A stretch of 40,062 nt of DNA from Myxococcales bacterium (GTDB taxonomy: Bacteria > Myxococcota_A > Polyangia > Polyangiales > Polyangiaceae), in contig SXNL01000369.1 of the NCBI GenBank assembly GCA_005777185.1, forward strand, positions 1 to 40,062. The letters are read 5' to 3'. The notes beneath the pieces are model-generated. The model was not told the origin of the DNA, did not search any database, and was given only the letters and a program-made list of their open reading frames with translations. Below, in pieces: positions 24,737-32,799 of the stretch (position 1 is its first letter; every line of letters starts with the position of its first letter). Made by a program: the position numbers and the translations under genes.

Positions 24737-26590
24737 TCATTCGAGCTGCGAGAGGGGGATCGGATACCGGAACTGCTCGCCGCCGAACTCGTCGAAGACG
24801 ATCGCGGTCAGGGTCGGATCGGCGAGGGACGGATCGGCCTCGACGGCGATGAACGAGTCCCACGGGAAACAGAACCGTCGCCTCGCGTCCGTGCCGTTGC
24901 AGACCGTCCTGCCCGGGTTCGTCGCCATCGGGAACTGCGCGAGCGGCGAGGAGACGAGCTCGACCATGTCGTAGCCGACGGCGCGCGGCATGACCCGCAC
25001 CTCCGTTCGATGGATGTCGCCGCTGATGAGCACGACGCCGCTCACGGAGCGTGTCGCGAGCTCTGCGAAGAGGCGGTCGCGGGCCTCCGGGAAGCTCGCC
25101 CACGAGTCGATGCCGGTCGACGTGAAGAGGCTCCCACACCCCACGAGCTTGAACCTGGCCTTGGAGGTCGCGATCGCGTCGACGAGCCACGTGAACTGGG
25201 CCGCGCCGAGCGGGCCGTTCGCCAGATCGGTCGAGACGGGCGCCCCGTCGAACGCGCAGCTCCGCCCCGGATCGTCGACGCGCGGACGGTCGTGCCGGCA
25301 GTCGGCCAGGATGACCTCCACCGGACCGAGGCGGGCGCGCGTGAAGACGCCGGGGGTCGAGGCCGTGCCGAACGAGGGGTTCGGCCAGGCCTCGCGAAAG
25401 CCGTGGAGCGCCTCCTCCCGACCGCCGCAGGCGCCATCGGAGTTGTTCGCGACGAAGTCGTGATCGTCCCACGTGGCGAGTATCGGCACGCCGGCCGCGA
25501 ACTCGCGACGCGGATCCATCTGACCGAGCCGGCGGTAGTGGTAGCGATGGGCCTCGACGTAGGGCGAGTTGGCGTAGTGGTTGTCGCCGAGGAAGAGGAA
25601 CATGTCGAGGTTCGCGCCGCTCATGGGCCCGAAGATGGGCTGCGCCGCAGCGCGCGAGCAGGAGCCGAAACCGATCCGCACCTTCGCGGTGGGCGCCGGC
25701 GCGGTGCGCACCCGGCGGAAGGGCTGGGACGTGTCGCCCTCCACCCTCACCTGGTAGAAGTACTCGTGGTCGGGCTCGAGGGTCGGCGAGGTGAGGACGG
25801 CCGCGAAGTCCTGCTCGGGCCTGGGGTACGACCACGCGATCGGCACGGCGCCGGCTCCATCGGGCTTCTCGGAGAGAAAGAGCCCCACCAGCCGGGTCGC
25901 GTCGGTCCGCACCCACGCGCGGACCGTGTCCGGCCCCGGCGCGCCCAGCATGGCCCCGTGCGGGAGCTTGCTCGGCTGGCAGGTCACGCACGCGTTGTGG
26001 AGGCCCAGAGGGTCGCTCCAGGCTGGCACCTCGCCGGCGCTCACGCCCGTTCCGATGTGGGTCCCGATGGCGTCGTTGCAGTACACCGGCTCGCCGTCGA
26101 AGCGCAGGTCGAGACACTCCGGCGTGAAGCGATCGTTGTCCAAGGTGCTCGGTGACAGGGTCCTCAAGACGACCCGATCGACCTCGGCCCGGGGCATCGC
26201 GACGTCCTCCACGTGGTAGACGTCGATCCCGCCGTTCCGGTAGTCGTCGACGTCGCGAAGGTCCAGCGGGAAACACCGCGTCTCGCTGAGGCAGACCTCG
26301 ATCGGGTCGTCGGTCTCGGAGTTCGCCGCGGTCGACGTCCGGAGGCCGATCGACAGCGTGCCTATCGTGCCGGGGAACGTCAGCGGGACAGGCGGGGGAA
26401 CGGCGGTCAAGGAGCGTCCGGCGTCCTCCCGCACGGCATCGGGGGTGCTGGCGTCGCCGGGGCCGGCGACGGGATCGGGAGGGAGGCTCGGCCCCGGGCC
26501 TCCGTCGACCGCCGCCGGTACGTCCACGGGCGGTTCGACGCCGCAGGCGGCCAGCACGACGACCCACCCGAGCGATCGCCAGCGCATCAT
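24737..26590 (-). CDS. PhoD-like metallophosphoesterase lipoprotein with an N-terminal beta domain
   Basis: 617 residues from ATG 26590; a second ATG follows at once. Signal peptide with lipobox VLAAC (Cys16), then an Asp/Pro/Ala-rich linker. Residues about 55-190 form a beta-rich domain (IGTLSIGLRTSTAANSETDD, LRDVDDYRNGGIDVYHVEDV) whose pattern suggests a PLAT/LH2-like fold. The C-terminal half is PhoD-like: an Ig-like part ending in VRTAPAPTAKVRIGFGSCSR, metal ligands in FLGDNHYAN, WDDHDFVANN and SGDIHRTEV. PhoD enzymes hydrolyse phosphodiesters or monoesters with a Ca/Fe centre. The usual Asp-Tyr of GDYIY is Asp-Asn here. It is outer-surface or periplasmic by its lipobox, and divergent from an SGNH esterase. 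Confidence 0.8.
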   Translation of the reverse strand: MMRWRSLGWVVVLAACGVEPPVDVPAAVDGGPGPSLPPDPVAGPGDASTPDAVREDAGRSLTAVPPPVPLTFPGTIGTLSIGLRTSTAANSETDDPIEVCLSETRCFPLDLRDVDDYRNGGIDVYHVEDVAMPRAEVDRVVLRTLSPSTLDNDRFTPECLDLRFDGEPVYCNDAIGTHIGTGVSAGEVPAWSDPLGLHNACVTCQPSKLPHGAMLGAPGPDTVRAWVRTDATRLVGLFLSEKPDGAGAVPIAWSYPRPEQDFAAVLTSPTLEPDHEYFYQVRVEGDTSQPFRRVRTAPAPTAKVRIGFGSCSRAAAQPIFGPMSGANLDMFLFLGDNHYANSPYVEAHRYHYRRLGQMDPRREFAAGVPILATWDDHDFVANNSDGACGGREEALHGFREAWPNPSFGTASTPGVFTRARLGPVEVILADCRHDRPRVDDPGRSCAFDGAPVSTDLANGPLGAAQFTWLVDAIATSKARFKLVGCGSLFTSTGIDSWASFPEARDRLFAELATRSVSGVVLISGDIHRTEVRVMPRAVGYDMVELVSSPLAQFPMATNPGRTVCNGTDARRRFCFPWDSFIAVEADPSLADPTLTAIVFDEFGGEQFRYPIPLSQLE

Positions 26591-26721
26591 CCCTTCGAGC
26601 GTAGCAGGGACCCGGGCCCTCGGGCAGAGGCGTGCTTCGCGGACGCCTTGCCCCGACGGTCTCCTCGACGGACCAGGCCGGCCCTCGTCGGAGGGGTGGG
26701 AGGGGCCGTCTCGCGGCGGAA

Positions 26722-26750
26722 GTGACACCTGACCGGACAGGCGATATCCT
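26722..26750 (+). promoter_or_regulatory. Strong sigma-70-type promoter for the SGNH esterase
   Basis: GTGACA (26722-26727), a 17-bp spacer and TATCCT (26745-26750), a good match for this GC-rich DNA. The leader of about 23 nt contains AGGAGG (26765-26770), 9 nt before the ATG. The remainder of 26591-26779, shared with the divergent phosphoesterase, shows no other clear element. Confidence 0.55.
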
Positions 26751-26779
26751 GGAAGGATCGCACGAGGAGGTTGGATCCG

Positions 26780-28363
26780 ATGCGTCGACTCGCCCTGGCC
26801 GCTACCACAGCACTCGCCCTCGTCCTCACCTACGCATGTGGGACGGATGGCACGGACGTCCCGCCGGCGGACGGCGACGCGGGCGCCCTGGCCCCCGACG
26901 GCGCCACCGACCTTCCGGACGGTGCGCAGCCGATGCCGGACTCCAGCGTCCCGACGAACGCGGACGCCGCGCTCGGGGACGCGGGGCCCGACGCGCCCGT
27001 CGACGCCGGCGCCGACACCGGGCCCGCAGGACCGCTCGACCCCGCGTTCGTCCACTACGACATCAACCACGTTCTCACGACCGGGCAGAGCAACTCCATC
27101 GCGAGCGGCGCCCGGCCGCCCCTCACGACGACCCAGCCCTACAGCAACCGGATGTTCAACGTCGGGGTGATGACCGGCTGCGGCCGGCCCGGCGTCGCGT
27201 GCGCGGCCGGCGGGTGCAACGGCAGCGGCTGCACGGACTACCAGACCCCGACGAGCTTCGTCCCGCTGGTCGAGGGCGACACGTTCTTCGGCGGCGCGTA
27301 CGTGGTCGAGACGACGTCGAGCGGCCTCGCGAACGAGATCACCCGCATCGCCCGCGCGAAGTACCTCGTCGGCCAGCCACCCAGCAAGTCCAGCCACGAC
27401 GTCCTCGTGAGCCTCCACGGCCGGAGCGGCCTCACGTACTGGTGCCTCCGCAAGGGCGGCTGCACCTACCTCCCCGCCTACAACAAGCCCTTCGCCGAGG
27501 GAATGAGGCAGATCACCGACGCGAAGGCGCTCGCCGCGGCCGCGGGTCTGTCCTACGTCGTCCGGGGGGTCACGGTGATCCACGGCGAGTCCGACCACTA
27601 CGACGACGGCGATCTCCTGACCGAGTTCCCCCTCGCGGCCACGAGCGGCGTCGGCAACATCAACCACTACGGCGAGGGCCTCATCGAGTGGCAGAAGGAC
27701 TACCAGGAAGGCGCGAAGGCGATCACGGGCCAGACCATCCCGGTGCCGCTCTTCATCTCGCAGATGAACGGCTGGACCGACACGCCCGGCTCGCGGCTCG
27801 CGGTGCGGCAGGTCATCGCGCACGAGAACGCGCCCGGCCGGGTGATCCTCATCGGTCCGACCTACCAGCTCCCCTTCCAGACCGATTGCCTCCACTACAC
27901 GAACCACAGCTCGCGGCGGCTCGGGGAGTACTTCGCGAAGGCCTACGCCTCGACGGTGCTCGGCGGAAAGCCCTGGCAGCCCGTGCGGCCGATGTCCGTC
28001 ACCCGCGCGGGCGCGGTCATCACCGTGACGTTCAACGTCCCCGTTCCGCCGCTCGTCATCGACACCACACGGGTCCTCGACCCCGGCAAGTACGGCTTCA
28101 CGTACCACGACGAGAGCGGCGCGCCGCCCGCCATCACCACGGTCGCGCTCGCGGGTCCCGACACGGTACGGGTCACGCTCGCGTCGGCTCCCGTGGGGCC
28201 GGGTCGCAAGCTCCGCTACGCGCTCAACGCCGCGGTCCCGAACGCGTGCCCCGGCCCGACGCAGGGGGCGCGCGGCAACCTCCGCGACTCGGATACCACC
28301 CCCTCGGAGTACGGGTACGACCTCCACAACTGGAGCGTCGCGTTCGAGAAGGACGTCCCCTGA
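26780..28363 (+). CDS. Secreted SGNH-type esterase (sialate O-acetylesterase/SASA-like)
   Basis: 527 residues. A signal-like N-terminus ends at Cys20 (LTYAC, an imperfect lipobox). A 65-residue Asp/Ala/Pro linker follows. The SGNH core has GQSN with nucleophile Ser104 (TTGQSNSIAS), VIHGESDHYDDGD as the second block, and a C-terminal Asp/His motif DCLHYTNHSSRRLG. A beta domain closes the protein (about 400-527). SASA-family enzymes deacetylate sugars, often on cell-surface or plant polysaccharides. The start ATG is preferred over the TTG at 26771 because of the AGGAGG site. It may act on exopolysaccharide; the substrate is unknown. Confidence 0.75.
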   Translation: MRRLALAATTALALVLTYACGTDGTDVPPADGDAGALAPDGATDLPDGAQPMPDSSVPTNADAALGDAGPDAPVDAGADTGPAGPLDPAFVHYDINHVLTTGQSNSIASGARPPLTTTQPYSNRMFNVGVMTGCGRPGVACAAGGCNGSGCTDYQTPTSFVPLVEGDTFFGGAYVVETTSSGLANEITRIARAKYLVGQPPSKSSHDVLVSLHGRSGLTYWCLRKGGCTYLPAYNKPFAEGMRQITDAKALAAAAGLSYVVRGVTVIHGESDHYDDGDLLTEFPLAATSGVGNINHYGEGLIEWQKDYQEGAKAITGQTIPVPLFISQMNGWTDTPGSRLAVRQVIAHENAPGRVILIGPTYQLPFQTDCLHYTNHSSRRLGEYFAKAYASTVLGGKPWQPVRPMSVTRAGAVITVTFNVPVPPLVIDTTRVLDPGKYGFTYHDESGAPPAITTVALAGPDTVRVTLASAPVGPGRKLRYALNAAVPNACPGPTQGARGNLRDSDTTPSEYGYDLHNWSVAFEKDVP

Positions 28364-28415
28364 CGCCGATGGGAGAGGGGCGGAACCTGACGATGGAAGC
28401 GGGTGGGAGCGGGTG

Positions 28416-28421
28416 TAGGCT
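28416..28421 (+). promoter_or_regulatory. Candidate -10 for the DUF2490 gene, probably leaderless
   Basis: TAGGCT lies exactly 6 nt upstream of the GTG at 28428, with no Shine-Dalgarno site between. The -35 is unclear. Confidence 0.4.
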
Positions 28422-28427
28422 CGACGG

Positions 28428-29111
28428 GTGAGCCGCACGCGCGCGCTCCCGCGCCTCCTCTCGGCTCTGCTCGTCCTCGCGGCACCTCGGATCGCGGGCG
28501 CCGAGGTCGACGCGCAGGCGTGGGCCCAGATCATCGCCCAGGGACCCCTCGGCGGCCCGCTGCGCGGGTACGCGGAGGCGCAGCTCCGGTTGAACGAGCT
28601 CGACCGCGGCACGGAGGTTCAGGCGCTCCTCCTCCGGCCCGCGATCGGGATCGCCCTCCCGCGCGGGTTCACCGTCCACGCGGGCTTCGCCTGGACCCCG
28701 ACCTTCCACCCGCGCTTCAACGACGAGCAGCGCCCCTGGCAGCAGCTCGCCCACACCGCGAGCCTCGGACCGATCACGTTCACGAACCGATTCCGCGTCG
28801 AGGAACGCATCCTCGAGAACGTCGACTTCGTCGCGCTGCGCCTCCGCCACATGGTCCGCGCGCTGTGGATGCCCCCGGGATCGAGCGTTGGCGTCGTCGC
28901 CTGGGACGAGGTCTTCCTCGAGGCGAGTCCGCCCGGACCCGGGATCCGCGGCGGCTTCGCCCAGAACCGCGTGGGCGTTGGCGCCCAGCTCCGCCCGATG
29001 AAGGCGCTATGGCTCGAGCCCACGTTCGTGATCCAGTCGATCGATCGCGGCGGCGCGGGTGCGACCCGCGTGGGCCCGACGGGCCTCCTCCTCGTGTGGA
29101 TCAACCTCTGA
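28428..29111 (+). CDS. DUF2490 family outer-membrane-like protein
   Basis: 227 residues from a GTG. A signal peptide ends near APRIAGAEVDAQ. The rest has the DUF2490 pattern: RGYAEAQLRLNELDRGTEVQ, FAWTPTFHPRFNDEQRPWQQ, TFTNRFRVEERI, RLRHMVRALW, VAWDEVFLE and GFAQNRVGVGAQL, with alternating strands typical of a small beta-barrel. The function of the family is not known. The -35 of the following bestrophin gene overlaps its stop codon. Confidence 0.8.
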   Translation: MSRTRALPRLLSALLVLAAPRIAGAEVDAQAWAQIIAQGPLGGPLRGYAEAQLRLNELDRGTEVQALLLRPAIGIALPRGFTVHAGFAWTPTFHPRFNDEQRPWQQLAHTASLGPITFTNRFRVEERILENVDFVALRLRHMVRALWMPPGSSVGVVAWDEVFLEASPPGPGIRGGFAQNRVGVGAQLRPMKALWLEPTFVIQSIDRGGAGATRVGPTGLLLVWINL

Positions 29112-29137
29112 CGTCGCGCTTCGCGATCCGGTATGCT
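29108..29137 (+). promoter_or_regulatory. Promoter for the bestrophin gene, near-leaderless
   Basis: CTGACG (29108-29113), 18 bp, TATGCT (29132-29137), then ATG 29146 after 8 nt. No Shine-Dalgarno site. The -35 overlaps the stop codon of the upstream DUF2490 gene. Confidence 0.45.
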
Positions 29138-29145
29138 GCCGACCC

Positions 29146-30081
29146 ATGTTCGTCGCGCCGCGGGATAGCTGGTGGAGGCTCGTGCTCCGTTACCGGGGCA
29201 CGGAGCTCCCGCGCACGAAGTACCGCATCCTCGGCGTCGGCGCGGTCTCCGTCGTCGTGACCTTCCTGTGGAAGCGCTACGGCCTGCATCCGAACCTGAC
29301 GCCGCTCCCCTACACGCTCATCGCGGTGGCGCTCGGCATCTTCCTCGGCTTCCGCAACAACGCGAGCTACGACCGGTGGTGGGAGGGTCGCAAGCTCTGG
29401 GGCGCGCTCGTGAACACGACGCGCACGATGGCGCGCCAGGCGCTGACCCTGATCACCCCGCGCGGGGAGGAGCCCACGGAGGAGGTGCGCGCCCTCCAGC
29501 GCGAGATCGTCTACAGGACCATCGCGTTCGTCCACGCGCTGCGGATCGCCCTGAGGAGGCGGGGGGACGTGAGCGAGCTCGCCCCCTTCCTCCCGGACGA
29601 CGAGATCGCGCGCCTGCGCGAGGAGAAGAACGTCCCGTACGCGATCTCGCAGGGGACCGCGGAGCGCCTGCGGCGGGCGTGGGACAAGGGGTGGGTCGAG
29701 CCGATCCACCTGGCGACGCTCGACGCGACGCTCACGGGCCTGACGGATATCCAGGGAGGCTGCGAGCGCATCAAGACGACCTCGATCCCGTTCTCGAGCA
29801 CGACGCTCATGCACCGCATCGTGGCGGTGTACTGCTACACGCTCCCGTTCGGCGTCGTCGACGTCGTGGAGATCTACACGCCCTTCGTCGTCATCCTCGT
29901 CAGCTATGCGTTCTTCGGCCTCGACGTCGTCGGCGACGAGCTCGAGGACCCCTTCGGCGACGACGTGAGCGACCTCCCGCTCAACGCGATCTCGCGGACC
30001 ATCGAGGTGAACCTCCGACAGCGGCTCGGCGAGACGGATCTGCCCCCTCTCCTCGAGCCGGTGGACAACATCCTCGACTGA
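29146..30081 (+). CDS. Bestrophin-family anion channel
   Basis: 311 residues. Bacterial bestrophins are homopentameric membrane channels. The signature is clear: FRNNASYDRWWEGRKLWGAL after the second helix, LMHRIVAVYCYTLPFGVVDV, and SYAFFGLDVVGDELEDPFG at the fourth helix. Four hydrophobic segments fall at about 30-48, 62-80, 220-240 and 245-265. The start ATG is set by the promoter at 29108-29137 and the start of homology. It is alone between a DUF2490 gene and a small ORF. Ion selectivity cannot be read off. Confidence 0.9.
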   Translation: MFVAPRDSWWRLVLRYRGTELPRTKYRILGVGAVSVVVTFLWKRYGLHPNLTPLPYTLIAVALGIFLGFRNNASYDRWWEGRKLWGALVNTTRTMARQALTLITPRGEEPTEEVRALQREIVYRTIAFVHALRIALRRRGDVSELAPFLPDDEIARLREEKNVPYAISQGTAERLRRAWDKGWVEPIHLATLDATLTGLTDIQGGCERIKTTSIPFSSTTLMHRIVAVYCYTLPFGVVDVVEIYTPFVVILVSYAFFGLDVVGDELEDPFGDDVSDLPLNAISRTIEVNLRQRLGETDLPPLLEPVDNILD

Positions 30082-30107
30082 CGCCGCCCCTGGCCTGCGA
30101 ACGCGGG

Positions 30108-30113
30108 TATACT
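30108..30113 (+). promoter_or_regulatory. -10 element TATACT upstream of a small ORF
   Basis: TATACT (5/6 match) lies exactly 6 nt upstream of the ATG at 30120, the same spacing as for nadA and the TetR gene. No convincing -35 is visible. Confidence 0.45.
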
Positions 30114-30119
30114 CGGACG

Positions 30120-30323
30120 ATGTCCCCGCGTCTTCGCGCGCTGGAAGGCGGACGGTCCCGCGCACGCCGCGCTCACGCCTCGCGACGTCCCGGCAGGGCC
30201 CGCGGCGTCGCCGTCCGCCCGCCGCTCGTCGCGCACCCGTCTCCGCTCGGGCTCGGGCGGCTGGCCCGCACGACCCGCGAGGCCGATCTCGCGCCGGCAG
30301 CGGTCCGCGGCGTGCGGCGATGA
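30120..30323 (+). CDS. Small Arg-rich hypothetical protein, leaderless candidate
   Basis: 67 codons starting 6 nt after a TATACT and ending in an ATGA overlap with the next gene, so it could be a real leader ORF translationally coupled to the TMTC-like gene. The product is very basic (MSPRLRALEGGRSRARRAHA) with no recognised domain. GC-rich DNA gives such ORFs by chance; the promoter position and the overlap are the only support. Confidence 0.4.
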   Translation: MSPRLRALEGGRSRARRAHASRRPGRARGVAVRPPLVAHPSPLGLGRLARTTREADLAPAAVRGVRR

Positions 30324-31945
30324 GCCAGACCCTCCGCGCGTTCATGTCGACCCGAGGCGCGGCGGCCCTCGTCCTCACGGGAGTCCTTCTCGTGTACGGC
30401 GCGCTCTACGCCCAGACGAGGCAGTTCGCCTTCGTGTGGACGGATCGAGCGGCCGTCGTCGACAGCGAGACGTTCCGCCGCCCGCTCGCCGAGCAGCTGC
30501 GAACGACCGACCACACGCGCCTCGACCCGAACCTCGCGCGCCTGGAGGGCGTGGCGCTCATGCACGACTCGTATCGGCCGCTCGTGCTGCTGAGCCACAA
30601 CGTCGACATCCGGCTCTTCGGTGACAGGCCGGGACCGATGCATGTCCACTCGGTCCTCCTCGGCGCGCTCGCGATTCTCGGAGCGTTCTGGCTGGCGTGG
30701 CGAACCCTGGGCTCCGCATCGCAAGGGCTGCTGGTCGCGGCGATTTTTGCCTTTCACCCGCTGCAGGCGGAGGCGATCTGCTTCGTGAGCGCTCGAGCGG
30801 ATCCGCTCTCGGGCGTGCTCGGCCTCGCGGCCGCGGGGCTGGTCGCGGAGGGCGCGGCGCGCGGGGGTCGCGCGAAGACAGGGGCGATGATCGGAGCGGG
30901 GGTGCTGACGTTTCTCTCGCTGTGCGCGAAGGAGGCGGTGGCGCTCCTCCCCGTCGGCGTCGCCTGCCTCGCTCTGGCGAGGGGACGACGCCGCGAGTGG
31001 GCAGGAGGCATCCTGGCGATGCTCGCCGCGGTGCCGGTCTACGTGGTGCTGCGCGCACTCCTCGCGCGCGGCGCAGCGGTGCAGACGCGGACGGTGCTCG
31101 ACGCGATCACCCACGTTCCAGCCGCCTGCGTCGAGTACGCGGTGACGTTCTTCTTCCCGCTCGACATCTCGATCGCGCGCCCCCTCTACGTCACGAGGGC
31201 CGTGGGGTGGCTCGTGCTCGGCGGCCTCGTGGTGCTCGTCGTCGTGCTGCTCCGGCGGCCACCGGCCCAGTGGAAGGCGCGCTTCGGACTTGCGGCCGCG
31301 GGTGCTGGCTGGGTCGGCTTGCTCCTCGCGCCATCGACCGTCGCGGTGCTCTCGGAGCGCGCCGTGGCCGACCGCTATGCCTACCTCTCGGTTTTCGGGT
31401 TCGCGTTGACGACCGTGGTCCTCGGGACGTGGCTCGCGGACCGCCGGCCGGGGCTCCGGCGGGTCATGCAGGGCGCGGCAGGCGTCTTCCTCGCGATCTG
31501 TGTCGTCATCACAGCGAGCGAGATCCCCGCGTGGAAGTCCCATCAGGCACTCGTCGAGCACGCGATCCAGGTGGAGCCTCTCCGCTCGGCGAACCACCGG
31601 CGCCTGGGTCACATGCTCGCGGCGCAGGGCCAGTGGCCGGCCGCGGTCGAGAGCTTCGAGAAGGCCGCCGCCCTCGCCGATGCGACGGACCGTGAGCTCA
31701 ACGACCTCGGTGTCGGCTACATGAACGTCGGACGCGTGCCGGACGCCGAGCGGATGGTGCGACGCGCGATCGAGCGTTCGGGTGGGCTCAACTTCCAGGC
31801 CTGGTACAACCTGGGCACCACGCGGCGTCTCCAGGGCGACCCGCGTGGCGCTTGCGAGTCCTATCGCCGTGCGCTCCTCCTCAGCCCGAACTACCGTCGC
31901 GCGAGCGCCGACCACGCGGCGCACTGCGCGGGATACGCGCCTTGA
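30320..31945 (+). CDS. TMTC-like (GT-C fold) membrane protein with C-terminal TPRs
   Basis: 541 residues with about 9-10 hydrophobic segments followed by TPR repeats (about 415-535: MLAAQGQWPAAVESFEKAAA, ELNDLGVGYMNVGRVPDAER, WYNLGTTRRLQGDPRGACES). Conserved loops resemble TMTC/DUF1736 proteins: SYRPLVLLSHNVDIRLFG, FAFHPLQAEAICFVSARADP and ADRYAYLSVFGF. Eukaryotic TMTC proteins are O-mannosyltransferases using dolichol-linked mannose; bacterial relatives are mostly uncharacterised, so a role in protein or lipid glycosylation is inference. The start overlaps the small ORF stop (ATGA). Confidence 0.75.
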   Translation: MSQTLRAFMSTRGAAALVLTGVLLVYGALYAQTRQFAFVWTDRAAVVDSETFRRPLAEQLRTTDHTRLDPNLARLEGVALMHDSYRPLVLLSHNVDIRLFGDRPGPMHVHSVLLGALAILGAFWLAWRTLGSASQGLLVAAIFAFHPLQAEAICFVSARADPLSGVLGLAAAGLVAEGAARGGRAKTGAMIGAGVLTFLSLCAKEAVALLPVGVACLALARGRRREWAGGILAMLAAVPVYVVLRALLARGAAVQTRTVLDAITHVPAACVEYAVTFFFPLDISIARPLYVTRAVGWLVLGGLVVLVVVLLRRPPAQWKARFGLAAAGAGWVGLLLAPSTVAVLSERAVADRYAYLSVFGFALTTVVLGTWLADRRPGLRRVMQGAAGVFLAICVVITASEIPAWKSHQALVEHAIQVEPLRSANHRRLGHMLAAQGQWPAAVESFEKAAALADATDRELNDLGVGYMNVGRVPDAERMVRRAIERSGGLNFQAWYNLGTTRRLQGDPRGACESYRRALLLSPNYRRASADHAAHCAGYAP

Positions 31946-31978
31946 CGTGACGGTCCGTCCGGATCTCGCCCCCCGCCC

Positions 31979-32007
31979 TTGACAATTATGTGACCGGCAT
32001 TCACAAT
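31979..32007 (+). promoter_or_regulatory. Near-consensus promoter of the TetR gene, leaderless
   Basis: TTGACA (perfect, 31979-31984), 17 bp, CACAAT (4/6, 32002-32007). Exactly 6 nt separate it from the ATG at 32014. The local DNA is far more AT-rich than the surroundings. Confidence 0.65.
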
Positions 32008-32009
32008 AT
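31985..32009. promoter_or_regulatory. Inverted repeat over the TetR promoter, candidate autoregulatory operator
   Basis: ATTATGTGA (31985-31993) and TCACAATAT (32001-32009) are inverted with 7 of 9 pairs and a 7-nt centre. The repeat fills the -35/-10 spacer and covers the -10, as expected for a TetR repressor acting on its own promoter. It does not resemble the KstR-like sites. Confidence 0.5.
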
Positions 32010-32013
32010 GAAC

Positions 32014-32799
32014 ATGGTTGACGTCATGGAGCCTCCCGGTCGCGTGGCGCGGAAGCGCGCCGCCCGCGCGGAGGCGATCCTCGACGAGGCCGCGCGCATC
32101 CTCTCCGAGGACGGGATGGAGGCCCTCACGCTGGGGCGCGTCGCGAGCGCGCTCGGCTACGTCCCGGCCGCGCTCTACCGGTACTTCGACTCCAAGGACG
32201 CCCTCGTCGCGGCGCTCCAGAGGCGTGCGATCGCGGCGATCCACGGGCAGATCCGGCAGGCGCGCTCGGACGTCGACCGCGTGGCGGCGCGCTCGGCGCC
32301 AGGCGTCGTGTCCCTGGCCCACATCCTGGCGGGCGCCCGCTGCTACCTGTCCTTGCCGCGGGCGCTTCCCCGGGACTTCTTCCTCGTCGCGCTCCTCGTC
32401 GGCGATCCGAGGGCCCTCCTCCCAAACGCCGAGGCACGACGCGCGGCGCCCCTGGTGCTGGCGTTGCTCGGGGACATCGCGGCGGCGCTGGGCGCGGCGG
32501 CCGAGGCGGGCGCGCTCGCGGCGGGACCGGGGCTCGAGCGGACCCTCGCGCTCTGGGCGCTCCTCCAGGGCTCGCTCTCCATGGAGAAGATCCGACGCAT
32601 CGAGCCTTCCCTCCCCGCGGCGGAGAAGGTCGGGCTCGCGGGGGTCCTCGCGCTGCTCCGCGGATGGGGCGCCGACCCCCAGATGCTGGCGCGCGCCACG
32701 GAGCTCGCCTCCCGGGTCGACGCGCCGTCCGGGACCATCGACCCCGCAAGGACACCTCGACCCAAGAAGACACGCAACGGAAGGGAGACACGCTCATGA
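32014..32799 (+). CDS. TetR-family transcriptional repressor
   Basis: 261 residues from ATG 32014. The N-terminal DNA-binding domain is clear (RAEAILDEAARILSEDGMEA, then LTLGRVASALGYVPAALYRY, FDSKDALVAAL). The C-terminal ligand domain is Ala/Leu-rich and ends in a basic tail. In-frame ATGs at 31990 and 32008 lie within the promoter, and one at 32026 is downstream; 32014 fits the expected transcription start. It overlaps the hydroxylase gene by 4 bp (ATGA), so it probably controls that gene and itself. It might also be the regulator of the KstR-like sites, but its own promoter lacks that motif. Confidence 0.85.
   Translation: MVDVMEPPGRVARKRAARAEAILDEAARILSEDGMEALTLGRVASALGYVPAALYRYFDSKDALVAALQRRAIAAIHGQIRQARSDVDRVAARSAPGVVSLAHILAGARCYLSLPRALPRDFFLVALLVGDPRALLPNAEARRAAPLVLALLGDIAAALGAAAEAGALAAGPGLERTLALWALLQGSLSMEKIRRIEPSLPAAEKVGLAGVLALLRGWGADPQMLARATELASRVDAPSGTIDPARTPRPKKTRNGRETRS

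Noticed and set aside
24737-28612. A single minus-strand frame joining the phosphoesterase to a roughly 670-residue upstream extension
   Set aside because: The extension is antisense to the SGNH esterase and has no domain; the phosphoesterase has its own start, signal peptide and lipobox at 26590.
31989-32005. CRP-type site TGTGA-N7-TCACA in the TetR promoter
   Set aside because: CRP sites have a 6-nt centre; the 7-nt spacing and position over the promoter fit a TetR operator better.
32014-32799. Calling the TetR gene kstR
   Set aside because: Its own promoter lacks the AACATGTT motif and its recognition helix cannot be matched to KstR by eye; the true regulator may lie outside the window.
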